Below, piece by piece: positions 1 through 7,764 of a stretch of DNA of 64,000 nucleotides. The position numbers were made by a program, and so were the translations under genes. The DNA is from JAKFWF01 sp963732635 (GTDB lineage: Bacteria > Pseudomonadota > Alphaproteobacteria > Rhizobiales > Hyphomicrobiaceae). The notes beneath the pieces are model-generated. The model did not search any database. It saw only the letters and a program-made list of their open reading frames with translations, and was not told the DNA's origin. The stretch is taken from contig CAVTAL010000019.1 in the NCBI GenBank assembly GCA_963732635.1, positions 62,001-126,000 on the forward strand, given 5' to 3'. Each line of letters opens with the position of its first letter. The stretch's first letter is position 1.

Positions 1-435
1 TACGTTCACGGCGCCTGGGGTCAGCTCGACGACAAGAACCGCAAGACGCTCCTCGGCGCTGGCGCCAAGGACAAGGAGACCAGCTGGTATCTGCAGGCTG
101 GTATCGAGCAGAACTTCTTCGGCATCGGCAAGACCACCCTGTTCGGTGAGTACGGCAACTACGAAGCCGGCTGGCGGTTTGGACGGCGCGTGCTCGGCTA
201 AGCTCCAGTGGTTCGTCCGCAGCTCAGCGGCAACGGCGTTCAATTCGGCTGACACGACGGTCTGGGGCATTGGTTTGACCCAGGGCGATCGACGCCGCCG
301 CCATGGACCTCTACGTCGGCTATAAGCACTTCGACACCGACATCGTCGGGTCTGGGCGCTCTGGCTGCTGCAGCGGACGCCAAGGGCAAGCAGGAATTCG
401 ACGCAGTCGTCATGGGCGGTATCATCCGCTTCTGA
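1..435 (+). CDS. Outer-membrane porin, C-terminal part (5' truncated by window, three frame breaks)
   Basis: This is the last part of a general porin of the rhizobial type, an outer-membrane beta-barrel for passive diffusion of small solutes. Frame 1 carries beta-strand-like text (WYLQAGIEQNFFG, TTLFGEYGNYEAGW) and then stops at 199-201. The barrel continues in the next frames with TTVWGIGLTQ, AMDLYVGYKHFDTD and EFDAVVMGGIIRF, and ends in a terminal Phe, as expected for BAM recognition. All three breaks are consistent with one extra base each: one near 170-180, one in the GGG at 283-285 and one in the GGG at 348-350. The start lies outside the window. A real pseudogene is possible, but the conserved final residues and the strong terminator just downstream favour an intact gene with sequence errors. 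Confidence 0.75.
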
Positions 436-462
436 TCAACTGGCCTAGTCGAAAGACAAGGA

Positions 463-490
463 AAGAGCCGCCCTTCGGGGCGGCTCTTTT
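463..490 (+). terminator. Rho-independent terminator of the porin gene
   Basis: An 11-bp perfect stem (463-473 with 478-488) closes on a TTCG tetraloop and is followed by a T run. It begins 28 bases after the porin stop codon. Confidence 0.9.
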
Positions 491-847
491 CGTTTGGGCG
501 GGCGCATGGCCGATAACGGCCGCCACGACTGGCGGTCAATCGGGAACCGCGCCCCATGCTTCCGAGACGCACAGGCATCTTTATCCGTCACGATGAGGCA
601 GTGAGCCCGCCGGATATGGTAGGATCCCGGACAAGCTCACGCGTAACATCGCAATACACCGCAAGAGCCGTGCGGGCTTTCCGGGAACGCGTGGTGAGGA
701 AGTTGGGCTTCGGTCGAACATCGAGGTCATGCAACACGCATTCCGTGGTCGCGGCCAATCGAAACTCCGCTTTGAAGCACTGCGAGTGCGGGCTCTCCGA
801 TGGCGATCGCAAAAACTTGATCTACAGCGGCTTTGCAGAATGCACGA
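491..847. other. Non-coding interval, no gene recognised
   Basis: The roughly 350 bases between two terminators hold only short open frames on both strands, none with recognisable protein features or a convincing ribosome binding site. No tRNA or known RNA fold was seen. Nothing is annotated here. Confidence 0.5.
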
Positions 848-879
848 AAACACCCCGGTCCTGATGGGCCGGGGTGTTT
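848..879. terminator. Hairpin terminator, probably for the cytochrome b561 gene
   Basis: The 11-bp perfect inverted repeat AAACACCCCGG / CCGGGGTGTTT (848-858 and 869-879) has a 10-base loop. It lies 32 bases beyond the stop of the minus-strand cytochrome gene. On that strand the A-rich side gives a short T run after the stem. Confidence 0.7.
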
Positions 880-911
880 GCAATGCCTGCGCGTGTTGGA
901 AAGCTCGGGCC

Positions 912-1505
912 TTACTGCCCCGCGAAGATCGGCTCTTGCGGTGGACGGTGGTTCGTCCCGCCACTCCGGCCGAACCGCATCCGCGACAGCAGACCGTCCT
1001 TCAGCACATAGTGATGCATGAGAGCGGCTGCGGCATGCACGAGGCCGAGCACGAGAATGGCGATGCCGAGCGTTTCATGCCAGTGGCGGAATGACTTGGC
1101 CAAGCCACCAAGGCTATCCTTCAGCGGCAGGGCCAGCACGAACGGGCCGAAGTCGACGACCTTGTTGCTGCCGAAGACATACAGCAGGCCGAGCAGCGGC
1201 AAGCCGATCATCAGCCCATAGAGCGCGACATGCACGAGTGTGGCCGCCAAGTGCGACAGGCCCTTGGCCGACGGCATCGCTGGCGCCTTGGCCATCGTCA
1301 TGCGCCACGCCAGGCGGAACATGATCAGCACGAACAGCGCGGTGCCGGCCGGTTGATGCATTGCCTTCAAGCCTTCGCGGATGAAATGGCCCTTGGGAAA
1401 TTCCTGGCGAAACAGTTCAAGTCCCGCGAGGCTGAGGATGCCGATGCCGATCACCCAGTGCAGCGCGACTGTGACATTGTCGTATTTGCCGGTGGTTTTG
1501 CTCAT
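912..1505 (-). CDS. Cytochrome b561 family protein
   Basis: A di-haem membrane cytochrome b of about 197 residues that would pass electrons between quinol and a soluble or periplasmic partner. The four-helix pattern is clear: VALHWVIGIGIL, a segment after MHQPAGTALF, HVALYGLMIGLPLLG and HWHETLGIAILVLGLVH. His residues lie in or beside the helices and are likely haem ligands. I chose the ATG at 1505 because AAGGA lies 9 bases upstream; a start nine codons earlier has no such site. It is transcribed alone, with a terminator-like hairpin downstream. The physiological partner cannot be told from the sequence. Confidence 0.85.
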   Translation of the reverse strand: MSKTTGKYDNVTVALHWVIGIGILSLAGLELFRQEFPKGHFIREGLKAMHQPAGTALFVLIMFRLAWRMTMAKAPAMPSAKGLSHLAATLVHVALYGLMIGLPLLGLLYVFGSNKVVDFGPFVLALPLKDSLGGLAKSFRHWHETLGIAILVLGLVHAAAALMHHYVLKDGLLSRMRFGRSGGTNHRPPQEPIFAGQ

Positions 1506-1749
1506 GTCCGTTTTTTCCTTGTTCGCCAACACTTGACGGGCGTTCGCCGTCGTGACGAGACAGGAATTACAAAATGCTGCGTTGCACCAACCTGACGTGC
1601 ACGGTCAGCCAGTTGTAAGGTTCGGCGCGGGCTTGAACCCTTGGTTCGCCTCATGAGTTAGCCTCAATGATGCCTTAACCTTCATCGACGCTTAATCCAT
1701 GCCTTCGGGTTGGAAATACGCGGGTTTGGTGGAAGTCGAGGCGCGGTCG

Positions 1750-2967
1750 ATGCGTGGCAACAGGTCGTTTTGGCGTTCGCGGGGCCGGGCATTCGGCTTC
1801 GGGCTGCTTGTGCTGGTCGCCGTTCCGGCCGGTGCGCCGCTTGCCCGCAATGCGTTCGCCCAGGAAGCGCCAGCCAGCAAGCTGTCGCTTCTGAGCCCCG
1901 AGCAACGCCGTACCCATGACGCCTGGAAGGCCGCGCGCACCGCTTTCGAGGCCGAATACGACGGCTACTGGAACGCCGTCAACGGCCGCCGCGACGAGCG
2001 CAAGCGCAAGCGTGCGGCCGGCAAGCCCTTCACCGCCGCCGACTACGTGCTGACCCAGCCGCCCAAATATACCGGCCCGGTTTTGCCCGACGCCATCGCC
2101 AAGATCCTGGCCGACGATACGCCGCCTGTGCCCGAAACGCCACGACCGATGCTGGGTGACTTCCTGCAGGCGGCGCGGGACGCCTACAACTTCATGCCGG
2201 AAGTCACGACCGAGGAGGACTTCAAGCGCCGTTATGCGACGGAGGCCCTCGCCATCGGCCTGACCAAGGATCAGGTCGTGAAAGTCTACGCGCTCGAGAC
2301 TGGCGGCATGGGCACCTACGACATGCAGGCTGGCATCCATCCGCAGAAGCGCACCGGCAAGGCGATCTCGTCGGCACTCGGCTACGCCCAGTTGCTGCAC
2401 GCCAATTCGGTCAGCGAACTCGTCAAGCACGGCGAAAGCTTCATCCGCCGCCTGGAAGCAATGGCCGTGACCGAAAAGGGCGCGCCGCCCTGGAGGCCGG
2501 CATCATTGCGCACCAAGGCGGCGATCCTGCGCGCCATGCTGAAGGACGCCCGCACCGTGCCGAACGAATGGAGCGCACACGTCAAGTTCGGCGGCACCCA
2601 GAAGGGCCTCGCCATGCACGCGCTCAATCTCGATGCCGACATCGGTCCGTGGCTGCAGGTGATCAAGCTCAAGGGCCTCAAGGAAACCGCAGCACTTGAG
2701 GCCGGCCGCACGACACTCAGCGGCCCCGAGATCGAGTTGATGAACCTCGCCGGTCCGCGCACCGGCCTCGAAATGCTGATGCCGGTCGCGCACGACGTGC
2801 CGACCACAAACTTCTTCAGCCGCCAGGGCTATGAGCGCAACACCGTCGTTCGCGAACGTACCGCCGCCGAACTGCTGGTCGAGTTGGGCAAGCGCATGGA
2901 ACTGGGCCTCGTCAAGCCCGGCGCCATCGAGTTCGCCGCCGCATTCGATGCGGTGGGCAAGAGATAG
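1750..2967 (+). CDS. Secreted protein with a lytic-transglycosylase-like core
   Basis: A protein of about 405 residues with an N-terminal signal peptide (basic start, hydrophobic GFGLLVLVAVPAG, likely cleavage after NAFA). The mature part is charged and helical. In the middle, ALETGGMGTYDMQAGI followed by GKAISSALGYAQLL resembles the Glu-containing core of lysozyme/SLT folds (E-x-G-G ... G-YAQLL). This suggests a periplasmic peptidoglycan lytic enzyme, but homology is not certain and no peptidoglycan-binding module is seen. The ATG at 1750 is preferred over 1699 because GAGG lies 8 bases before it. It is convergent with the next gene, 18 bases apart. Confidence 0.65.
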   Translation: MRGNRSFWRSRGRAFGFGLLVLVAVPAGAPLARNAFAQEAPASKLSLLSPEQRRTHDAWKAARTAFEAEYDGYWNAVNGRRDERKRKRAAGKPFTAADYVLTQPPKYTGPVLPDAIAKILADDTPPVPETPRPMLGDFLQAARDAYNFMPEVTTEEDFKRRYATEALAIGLTKDQVVKVYALETGGMGTYDMQAGIHPQKRTGKAISSALGYAQLLHANSVSELVKHGESFIRRLEAMAVTEKGAPPWRPASLRTKAAILRAMLKDARTVPNEWSAHVKFGGTQKGLAMHALNLDADIGPWLQVIKLKGLKETAALEAGRTTLSGPEIELMNLAGPRTGLEMLMPVAHDVPTTNFFSRQGYERNTVVRERTAAELLVELGKRMELGLVKPGAIEFAAAFDAVGKR

Positions 2968-2985
2968 CGTCCGGGGCCGGCACCC

Positions 2986-4908
2986 TTAATCCACCCGCGT
3001 CCCATTGCCTTGCTTGTACTTCGCCAGCACGGCGCGGGCTTTCTCGGTGACGCTGTCGGCGATGGCCGCATGGCCCTCGGCGGTCGGGTGGAAGGCGCCG
3101 GAATAGGTCGCGGCCAGCAGGAGCTGGAACCACGACAGGCTCTGCAACTTCAGCACCTTCTGCATCAGCGACGCCGAGACATGGAAGTTGCCGGTCAGGA
3201 ACGCGTCGTTGGGCGTGCGGAACCAACGCTGGCGCGGCGCATAAGGCTGATAGTCGGCCGGATTATAGGGCTCCCAGCCGCCGCCCGCGACCTTGCGCGG
3301 CAGTCTTAGGTCATCGGCCGAGGACAGCGCGTTGTCGTTGTATCCGGCGCAGATGCCGCGTCCCTGGAACGCCTTGCGGTGGGCTTCGGCGAAGGTCCAG
3401 CCGTGCGTCTTGGCGCTTGCCTTCATGATGGTGTTGAGCTTCTCGGCCACCACCTGGCTCTCGCTGGCTTTCTTGGCCGAGAGCGCGAATTCGCTGACCA
3501 CGTCGAGACCGGCGCGGCCGTCGGGGCAGACAGTGCGGCCGTCGTCGAGGATGGCGAGGCCGGGGTAGGCTGCTGAAATCACGCGGTCGGTCTCATCCCA
3601 CGGCACGTGCAGGATGTTGTGCATGGCGCGGTTGAGTGATTTGTAGCGATCGTCGAGTTGGGCCAGCTGGGGCGCGGCCTCGGCGGCGCCGTGGACATGG
3701 CCGAACCAGCCGCCGAGCTTCTTCAACGTGGACTGGTCGGACAGGATGGCGTTGGCAACGAGACGCGCAAAGCCGACGTCATTGCCGCCGATCGACAGCA
3801 GCACGAGATCGATCTTGCGGGAGTTCTCCGGCTCACACTTGCGCAGCACCAGGCCGCCCTGCAGGTCAGGAATTTTGCCGCCGATATGATAGGCCTCCGG
3901 CAGATCCTGCATCCGCGCCTCCTTCGGGCCGCACTGGGCCTCGGCGACGGCTGAGATCTGCGAAAATTCAGGCGGGTTCGGCACCCACTCGTTGCCCTTG
4001 TAGCGCAGGAACAATCCGGTGGTGACTTCGGCGCCCGAGCAGGCGGCGCCGACAAACGTCACCGCGCGGTGCGGGTCTTCGATCGCCAATTGCAAAGCGA
4101 CCCGCAGCTGGTGCGAGTAGAGCGAGCGATGGCAGGCCTGATCGATCCAACGCGCGTTCTCCTCGATGAACTTCGAATCGCCGATCTGGCTCCAGCCGCC
4201 GACACGGGCAGGGTAACCGGCAAGCGAAGTGTCCTTTTTGGCATCGCCGTAGTCGGCCGCGCGCTCGCGCGAGAACCGCACCGGGATATCCGGGTTGCCT
4301 TCGCCCGAACCGAAGCTGTCGCCCATGCCGACGATCAGCAGATCGGTGACCTTGACGTCGGCGCGGGCGACTTCCTGCCCACCGACTTCGACCGACAGCG
4401 CCAAGCCGCCCGGGTAGGGCGCGTCGAGCTTCAGTGGCTCGCTGCACAGCTTGGTGATGGCCTTGCCGCGCGGGCCGCCTTTGGTGCGCGGTGCGGTCAG
4501 CCAAGTGCATTCGACCGACGATGCATCCTCGATGCCGCGCATTTCAGCGACGACGATGTGGCTGGTCGGATTGACGTAGACGCTGCCATCCGGGCAAGCG
4601 TGCCGGTTGCGCTTCGCATCCCAGCAGGTCTTGCCGACCACGGTCGAGGCCCAGCCATCGGTGTGGCGGCGGGCGAGCGCGCGCTCAGACGACAGGATCG
4701 GCGTGCGGCGTTCCTCATCGGTCAGGTCGGCGTAAGTGGCGCGATGCATCTCGGTGTCGGCCGGATCGTCGAAGAAGCGGAACGGGTTCTCGACCTTCCA
4801 GGCGATCTGCGGTTCTGCGGCAGCCGGGAGGGCCGCCAACATCAGGCAGCCGAGGCCAGCCGCCGCAAGGGCCGCAAGGCGTCGCCGGCAGTCCCGGTTG
4901 AAAGACAT
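2986..4908 (-). CDS. Secreted SGNH/GDSL-type hydrolase, large
   Basis: A 640-residue secreted hydrolase with a clear signal peptide ending near LPAAAE. The SGNH blocks are visible: block I GMGDSFGSGEG with the nucleophile Ser, block III LSIGGNDVGF, and block V GAFHPTAEGHAAIAD, where the Asp/His pair is replaced by an F-H-P context but the His is kept. About 190 residues lie before block I, with many Cys pairs (CWDAKRNRHAC and others) that suggest disulfides. The substrate is probably an ester of a lipid or polysaccharide. The start at 4908 has GGGGA about 8 bases upstream. It is considerably larger than ordinary GDSL lipases (about 250-350 residues). Confidence 0.8.
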   Translation of the reverse strand: MSFNRDCRRRLAALAAAGLGCLMLAALPAAAEPQIAWKVENPFRFFDDPADTEMHRATYADLTDEERRTPILSSERALARRHTDGWASTVVGKTCWDAKRNRHACPDGSVYVNPTSHIVVAEMRGIEDASSVECTWLTAPRTKGGPRGKAITKLCSEPLKLDAPYPGGLALSVEVGGQEVARADVKVTDLLIVGMGDSFGSGEGNPDIPVRFSRERAADYGDAKKDTSLAGYPARVGGWSQIGDSKFIEENARWIDQACHRSLYSHQLRVALQLAIEDPHRAVTFVGAACSGAEVTTGLFLRYKGNEWVPNPPEFSQISAVAEAQCGPKEARMQDLPEAYHIGGKIPDLQGGLVLRKCEPENSRKIDLVLLSIGGNDVGFARLVANAILSDQSTLKKLGGWFGHVHGAAEAAPQLAQLDDRYKSLNRAMHNILHVPWDETDRVISAAYPGLAILDDGRTVCPDGRAGLDVVSEFALSAKKASESQVVAEKLNTIMKASAKTHGWTFAEAHRKAFQGRGICAGYNDNALSSADDLRLPRKVAGGGWEPYNPADYQPYAPRQRWFRTPNDAFLTGNFHVSASLMQKVLKLQSLSWFQLLLAATYSGAFHPTAEGHAAIADSVTEKARAVLAKYKQGNGTRVD

Positions 4909-4943
4909 GATCGCGTCCCCGCTTTGTCGTTCGTGTGCGCTGC

Positions 4944-5762
4944 TTATCGGGCCTTGCCGGTCCAACTGCAACGCAGCAGTGCCCAGGCCCGGGTCAGTGG
5001 TGAAACGTCGATGACCACGCCTGAACGCAACTGTTTCTGTTCCAAAGCCTGCAAATAGGGCTCAACGAGGGCAAGCGGCAGATAAGGCGCGCGCGCGGCG
5101 CGAGGGAGCCGCCGCAGCGAGCTAACGCAGGCTGCAATATTGTGCCGGGCCATCGCCGTGACTTGCAACAACACTGGGCGCAGTTCATGCAACTCGATGG
5201 TGTCGGCGAGCCCGTTTGCCGGCAGCAGGATGCGACCGATCGCCAATGCGGACGGTGCTTCGAGTGCGATTCGGGCAAGTCCATAGGCCCGGCCGGCATG
5301 GGCAGCAAAGGCTGGTTCAGAGTTGGCGCCGCAGATCTGGCCGGCAGTCGCGAACAAACCACCGTCGATGCGATCGACATAGGCCAGCAGTGCGGCCTCG
5401 TCGGCGAAGGGGCGGTCTTCGAGGCTGTCCTCGTGCGCGTCGATCAGGGCTAGCAGGTGCTCGACAGGTAACCTGTGCCGGTTGGCGACTGCGATCATCG
5501 CCCCAGCAATCGGATGGCCGCCGCTCGTGCCGCTTTCAATGCGCTCGCGCCACCATTGCAGGCGAATACGACCCATCATCGGTTCTCGCACATAGAGCGG
5601 GATGCGGCCGACCTCGCCGGCGAAGGCCGCGAGCGCGATGAGGTCGGAGCGGGCGGCGCGTGGGCTCAACAGCGCCGCCAGATATCGGTCGCGCTCATGC
5701 GCGCGTGCGGCGATCCGCACCACGTCATCAGCTGCGGCCTCGGGCTGTTGCCGATCGCTCAC
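4944..5762 (-). CDS. Squalene/phytoene synthase-like protein, NDUFAF6 type
   Basis: A 272-residue all-alpha protein of the squalene/phytoene synthase fold (IRLQWWRERIE, YGLARIALEAP, GRILLPANGL). Neither Asp-rich metal-binding motif of catalytic members is present: where DDxxD should be it reads AAFAGEVGRIPLYVRE. This matches the non-catalytic NDUFAF6 (C8orf38) group, mitochondrial complex I assembly factors whose bacterial relatives occur in alphaproteobacteria. The position agrees: it is the last gene of the yajC-secD-secF-NDUFAF3-like run and lies one base after the preceding stop. I infer a role in respiratory complex I assembly, not isoprenoid synthesis. Confidence 0.75.
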   Translation of the reverse strand: MSDRQQPEAAADDVVRIAARAHERDRYLAALLSPRAARSDLIALAAFAGEVGRIPLYVREPMMGRIRLQWWRERIESGTSGGHPIAGAMIAVANRHRLPVEHLLALIDAHEDSLEDRPFADEAALLAYVDRIDGGLFATAGQICGANSEPAFAAHAGRAYGLARIALEAPSALAIGRILLPANGLADTIELHELRPVLLQVTAMARHNIAACVSSLRRLPRAARAPYLPLALVEPYLQALEQKQLRSGVVIDVSPLTRAWALLRCSWTGKAR

Positions 5763-5763
5763 G

Positions 5764-6366
5764 TCAGTAGAGGTGAGCGGCCGCGACCATCACGAAGGTG
5801 ACGGGGATCGCGAGGATCAGGTTCAGGCGGGCATAGGTGCGCACGGTATCGCGCGCGGCGGCAATGGCCGCTGCATCGGCTGCGGGCTCGGCAAGCACGA
5901 GCCTGATCGCCGGCCAGATCTTAAAGTGCACGAACGCCCACATCGCAGTACCGGCGATTGTGCCGCCCCACAGCAGCCAGTTGCGCAACGGCGGGATATA
6001 GACGGCTGACGTAAACATCAGCCGGTCGAGCAGATAACCGCTGGTGACGAGCAGCAAGATGCCGCTCAGCATCACCGCGTGCGAGGCATGGCGGAATGTC
6101 ACGGCGACGCGCGGCACGATCAACTTGTGGATGGCGGCGCGCTCGGCGTCATTGGCCTCGCGGACGGCCGCGAGTTGGATGAAGTTTACGAACCAGATCA
6201 GCCCGACCCAGACGATCGAGGTCAACACATGCAGCCAGCGCAAGACAAATGAAGCGAGACCGACGCGGTCGGCGCCGGCGATGCCGAGCCACAAGGCGAG
6301 CACGATTGCCGAGATCACGAGGCCGGCAATCAGCGATTTCACCGGACTGATCAGGATCGATTGCAT
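5764..6366 (-). CDS. PuuD/CopD-like integral membrane protein
   Basis: A 200-residue protein with about five membrane helices (LIAGLVISAIVLALWLGIAG, then FVLRWLHVLTSIVWVGLIW, MLSGILLLVTSGYLL, WGGTIAGTAMWAFVHF and LNLILAIPVTFVMVAAAH). The W-x-H ... S-x-VWVG-x-x-W-x-x-N motif resembles the membrane part of urate hydroxylase PuuD and CopD-like proteins, which often bind haem through such His residues. There is no cytochrome c domain. It lies between the NDUFAF3-like and NDUFAF6-like genes with gaps of 1 and 13 bases, so it is almost certainly co-transcribed. The function is unknown; a redox or haem-linked role is an inference. Confidence 0.7.
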   Translation of the reverse strand: MQSILISPVKSLIAGLVISAIVLALWLGIAGADRVGLASFVLRWLHVLTSIVWVGLIWFVNFIQLAAVREANDAERAAIHKLIVPRVAVTFRHASHAVMLSGILLLVTSGYLLDRLMFTSAVYIPPLRNWLLWGGTIAGTAMWAFVHFKIWPAIRLVLAEPAADAAAIAAARDTVRTYARLNLILAIPVTFVMVAAAHLY

Positions 6367-6379
6367 GGGTTCAAGCCTT

Positions 6380-6781
6380 TCAATCGACGACCAGCAACGC
6401 CGCGTTGACCGGTCGATGCTCAGCTAGCAGCACATTGAATGTTCGCGCGGCGGCGCCGGTATCCATGATTTCGAGACCGATAAGTTTTGCCGCGAATGCC
6501 TTGCGCACTTCGAGCGACGGGAAGACCTGGGCCCGCCCGGTGCCGAGCAGCAGGAACTGCGGTCGCTCAAGCTTTGCCAGTACGGGCGCGAGGTTTGCCA
6601 GCGTCAGTTCGTGCGCCTCGGTCACTGGCCAGGCATGCACGCCGTCGGCCAGACACAGGATCGAGCCGCGATGGCTCATGCCGGCGAACCGGAAGCCGCC
6701 GCCGCCATAGGCGTCGATAGCCGCGCGGCCGGGGAAATGGCCGGCAAATCTCGCGGGCTCTTTCGGCGCGTCGGCCGGCAT
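6380..6781 (-). CDS. Mth938/NDUFAF3-like protein
   Basis: A 133-residue Mth938-like domain protein. Visible marks are YGGGGFRFAGMSHRGSIL near the start, FLLLGTGRAQVFPS in the middle and IGLEIMDTGAAARTFNVLLAE near the end, the typical pattern of this fold. The human homologue NDUFAF3 is a complex I assembly factor, and linkage of its bacterial relatives to secDF is known. I chose the ATG at 6781, inside the gap after the secF stop at 6792, because GCGAGG lies just upstream; longer reading frames would overlap secF. The deduced job is help in membrane-arm or NADH-dehydrogenase assembly. Confidence 0.8.
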   Translation of the reverse strand: MPADAPKEPARFAGHFPGRAAIDAYGGGGFRFAGMSHRGSILCLADGVHAWPVTEAHELTLANLAPVLAKLERPQFLLLGTGRAQVFPSLEVRKAFAAKLIGLEIMDTGAAARTFNVLLAEHRPVNAALLVVD

Positions 6782-6791
6782 GCGGGCCTCG

Positions 6792-7760
6792 CTATTTCTT
6801 GGCCGCTGCCTTGATGGCGGCGGCGGAACTCGGAGTGGCACTTGGGCCCTTCTCGCCCGACCAGACATCACGCTTGACACCGAGCGCAATCAAAAGTGAG
6901 GACGCGACGAAGATCGACGAATAGCTGCCGATGATGATGCCGAACAGCATCGCGAACGAGAAACCGTGAATGACCTCGGTGCCGAACAGATAGAGCGCGA
7001 GCACCGCGAGGAACGTAACCGTCGACGTCAGCACGGTGCGCGACAGCGTTTCGTTGATTGCCAGATTGAGCAGTTCGGGCAGCGGCATCTTCTTGAACTT
7101 GCGCAGGTTCTCGCGAATTCGATCGAAAACCACGACGGTGTCGTTGATCGAATAGCCCGCCAGCGTCAGCAAGGCCGCGACGACGGAGAGGTCGAATTCG
7201 ATCCACAATAGTGAGAACATGCCGGCGGTGATGAACACATCGTGCACCAACGCCAGGATGGCGGCCAGTGCGAACTGCAAATCGAACCGGAACCAGACGT
7301 AGATGAAGATGCCGATCAGGGAGACGAGCACGGCTATAATGCCAGTGCGCTTGAGCTCCGCCGATACGGCTGGTCCGACCACCTCGGTGCGGCGGATCGT
7401 GACGTCGGTGCCGAGGGCGCTGCGCACCTTGTCGGTGGCAGCGCTCTGAGCTTTGTCGTCGGCCTGCTGGGCAACCCTGATAAGAGCCTCGTTACCGCCG
7501 CCGACCGACTGGACCTGGATGTCGCCGAGCCCGAGCTTGGATAGCTTGTCGCGCAGTGTGCCGACGTCAAGGCTGCCGGACTTGGCTTGTACCTCGATCA
7601 GTGCGCCACCCTTGAAATCGACGCCATAGTTGAGGCCTCGGGTAAACAGCAGTCCCGCAGCAATGATCGCCAGCACCCAGGACAGGCCGACAAACCAGAA
7701 CCGCTTGCCGACAATGTCCCACTTGGTGCCGTGGGGGAAGAAATCCACACCTTTGAACAT
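6792..7760 (-). CDS. secF: Protein translocase subunit SecF
   Basis: A 322-residue SecF, the partner of SecD in proton-motive-force-driven late steps of Sec export at the inner membrane. It has the first membrane helix, the periplasmic GVDFKGGALIEV segment, and the RND-type helices including LVHDVFITAGMFSLL and LAGYSINDTVVVFDRIREN, the classical SecF signature. It starts four bases after secD and is followed by the NDUFAF3-like gene, so the operon continues beyond the translocase genes. No irregularity was seen. Confidence 0.97.
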   Translation of the reverse strand: MFKGVDFFPHGTKWDIVGKRFWFVGLSWVLAIIAAGLLFTRGLNYGVDFKGGALIEVQAKSGSLDVGTLRDKLSKLGLGDIQVQSVGGGNEALIRVAQQADDKAQSAATDKVRSALGTDVTIRRTEVVGPAVSAELKRTGIIAVLVSLIGIFIYVWFRFDLQFALAAILALVHDVFITAGMFSLLWIEFDLSVVAALLTLAGYSINDTVVVFDRIRENLRKFKKMPLPELLNLAINETLSRTVLTSTVTFLAVLALYLFGTEVIHGFSFAMLFGIIIGSYSSIFVASSLLIALGVKRDVWSGEKGPSATPSSAAAIKAAAKK

Positions 7761-7764
7761 GGTG

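Noticed and set aside
4944..5762. Phytoene or squalene synthase (carotenoid/hopanoid synthesis)
   Set aside because: Both Asp-rich metal-binding motifs are missing and the neighbours are secDF and complex I-linked genes.
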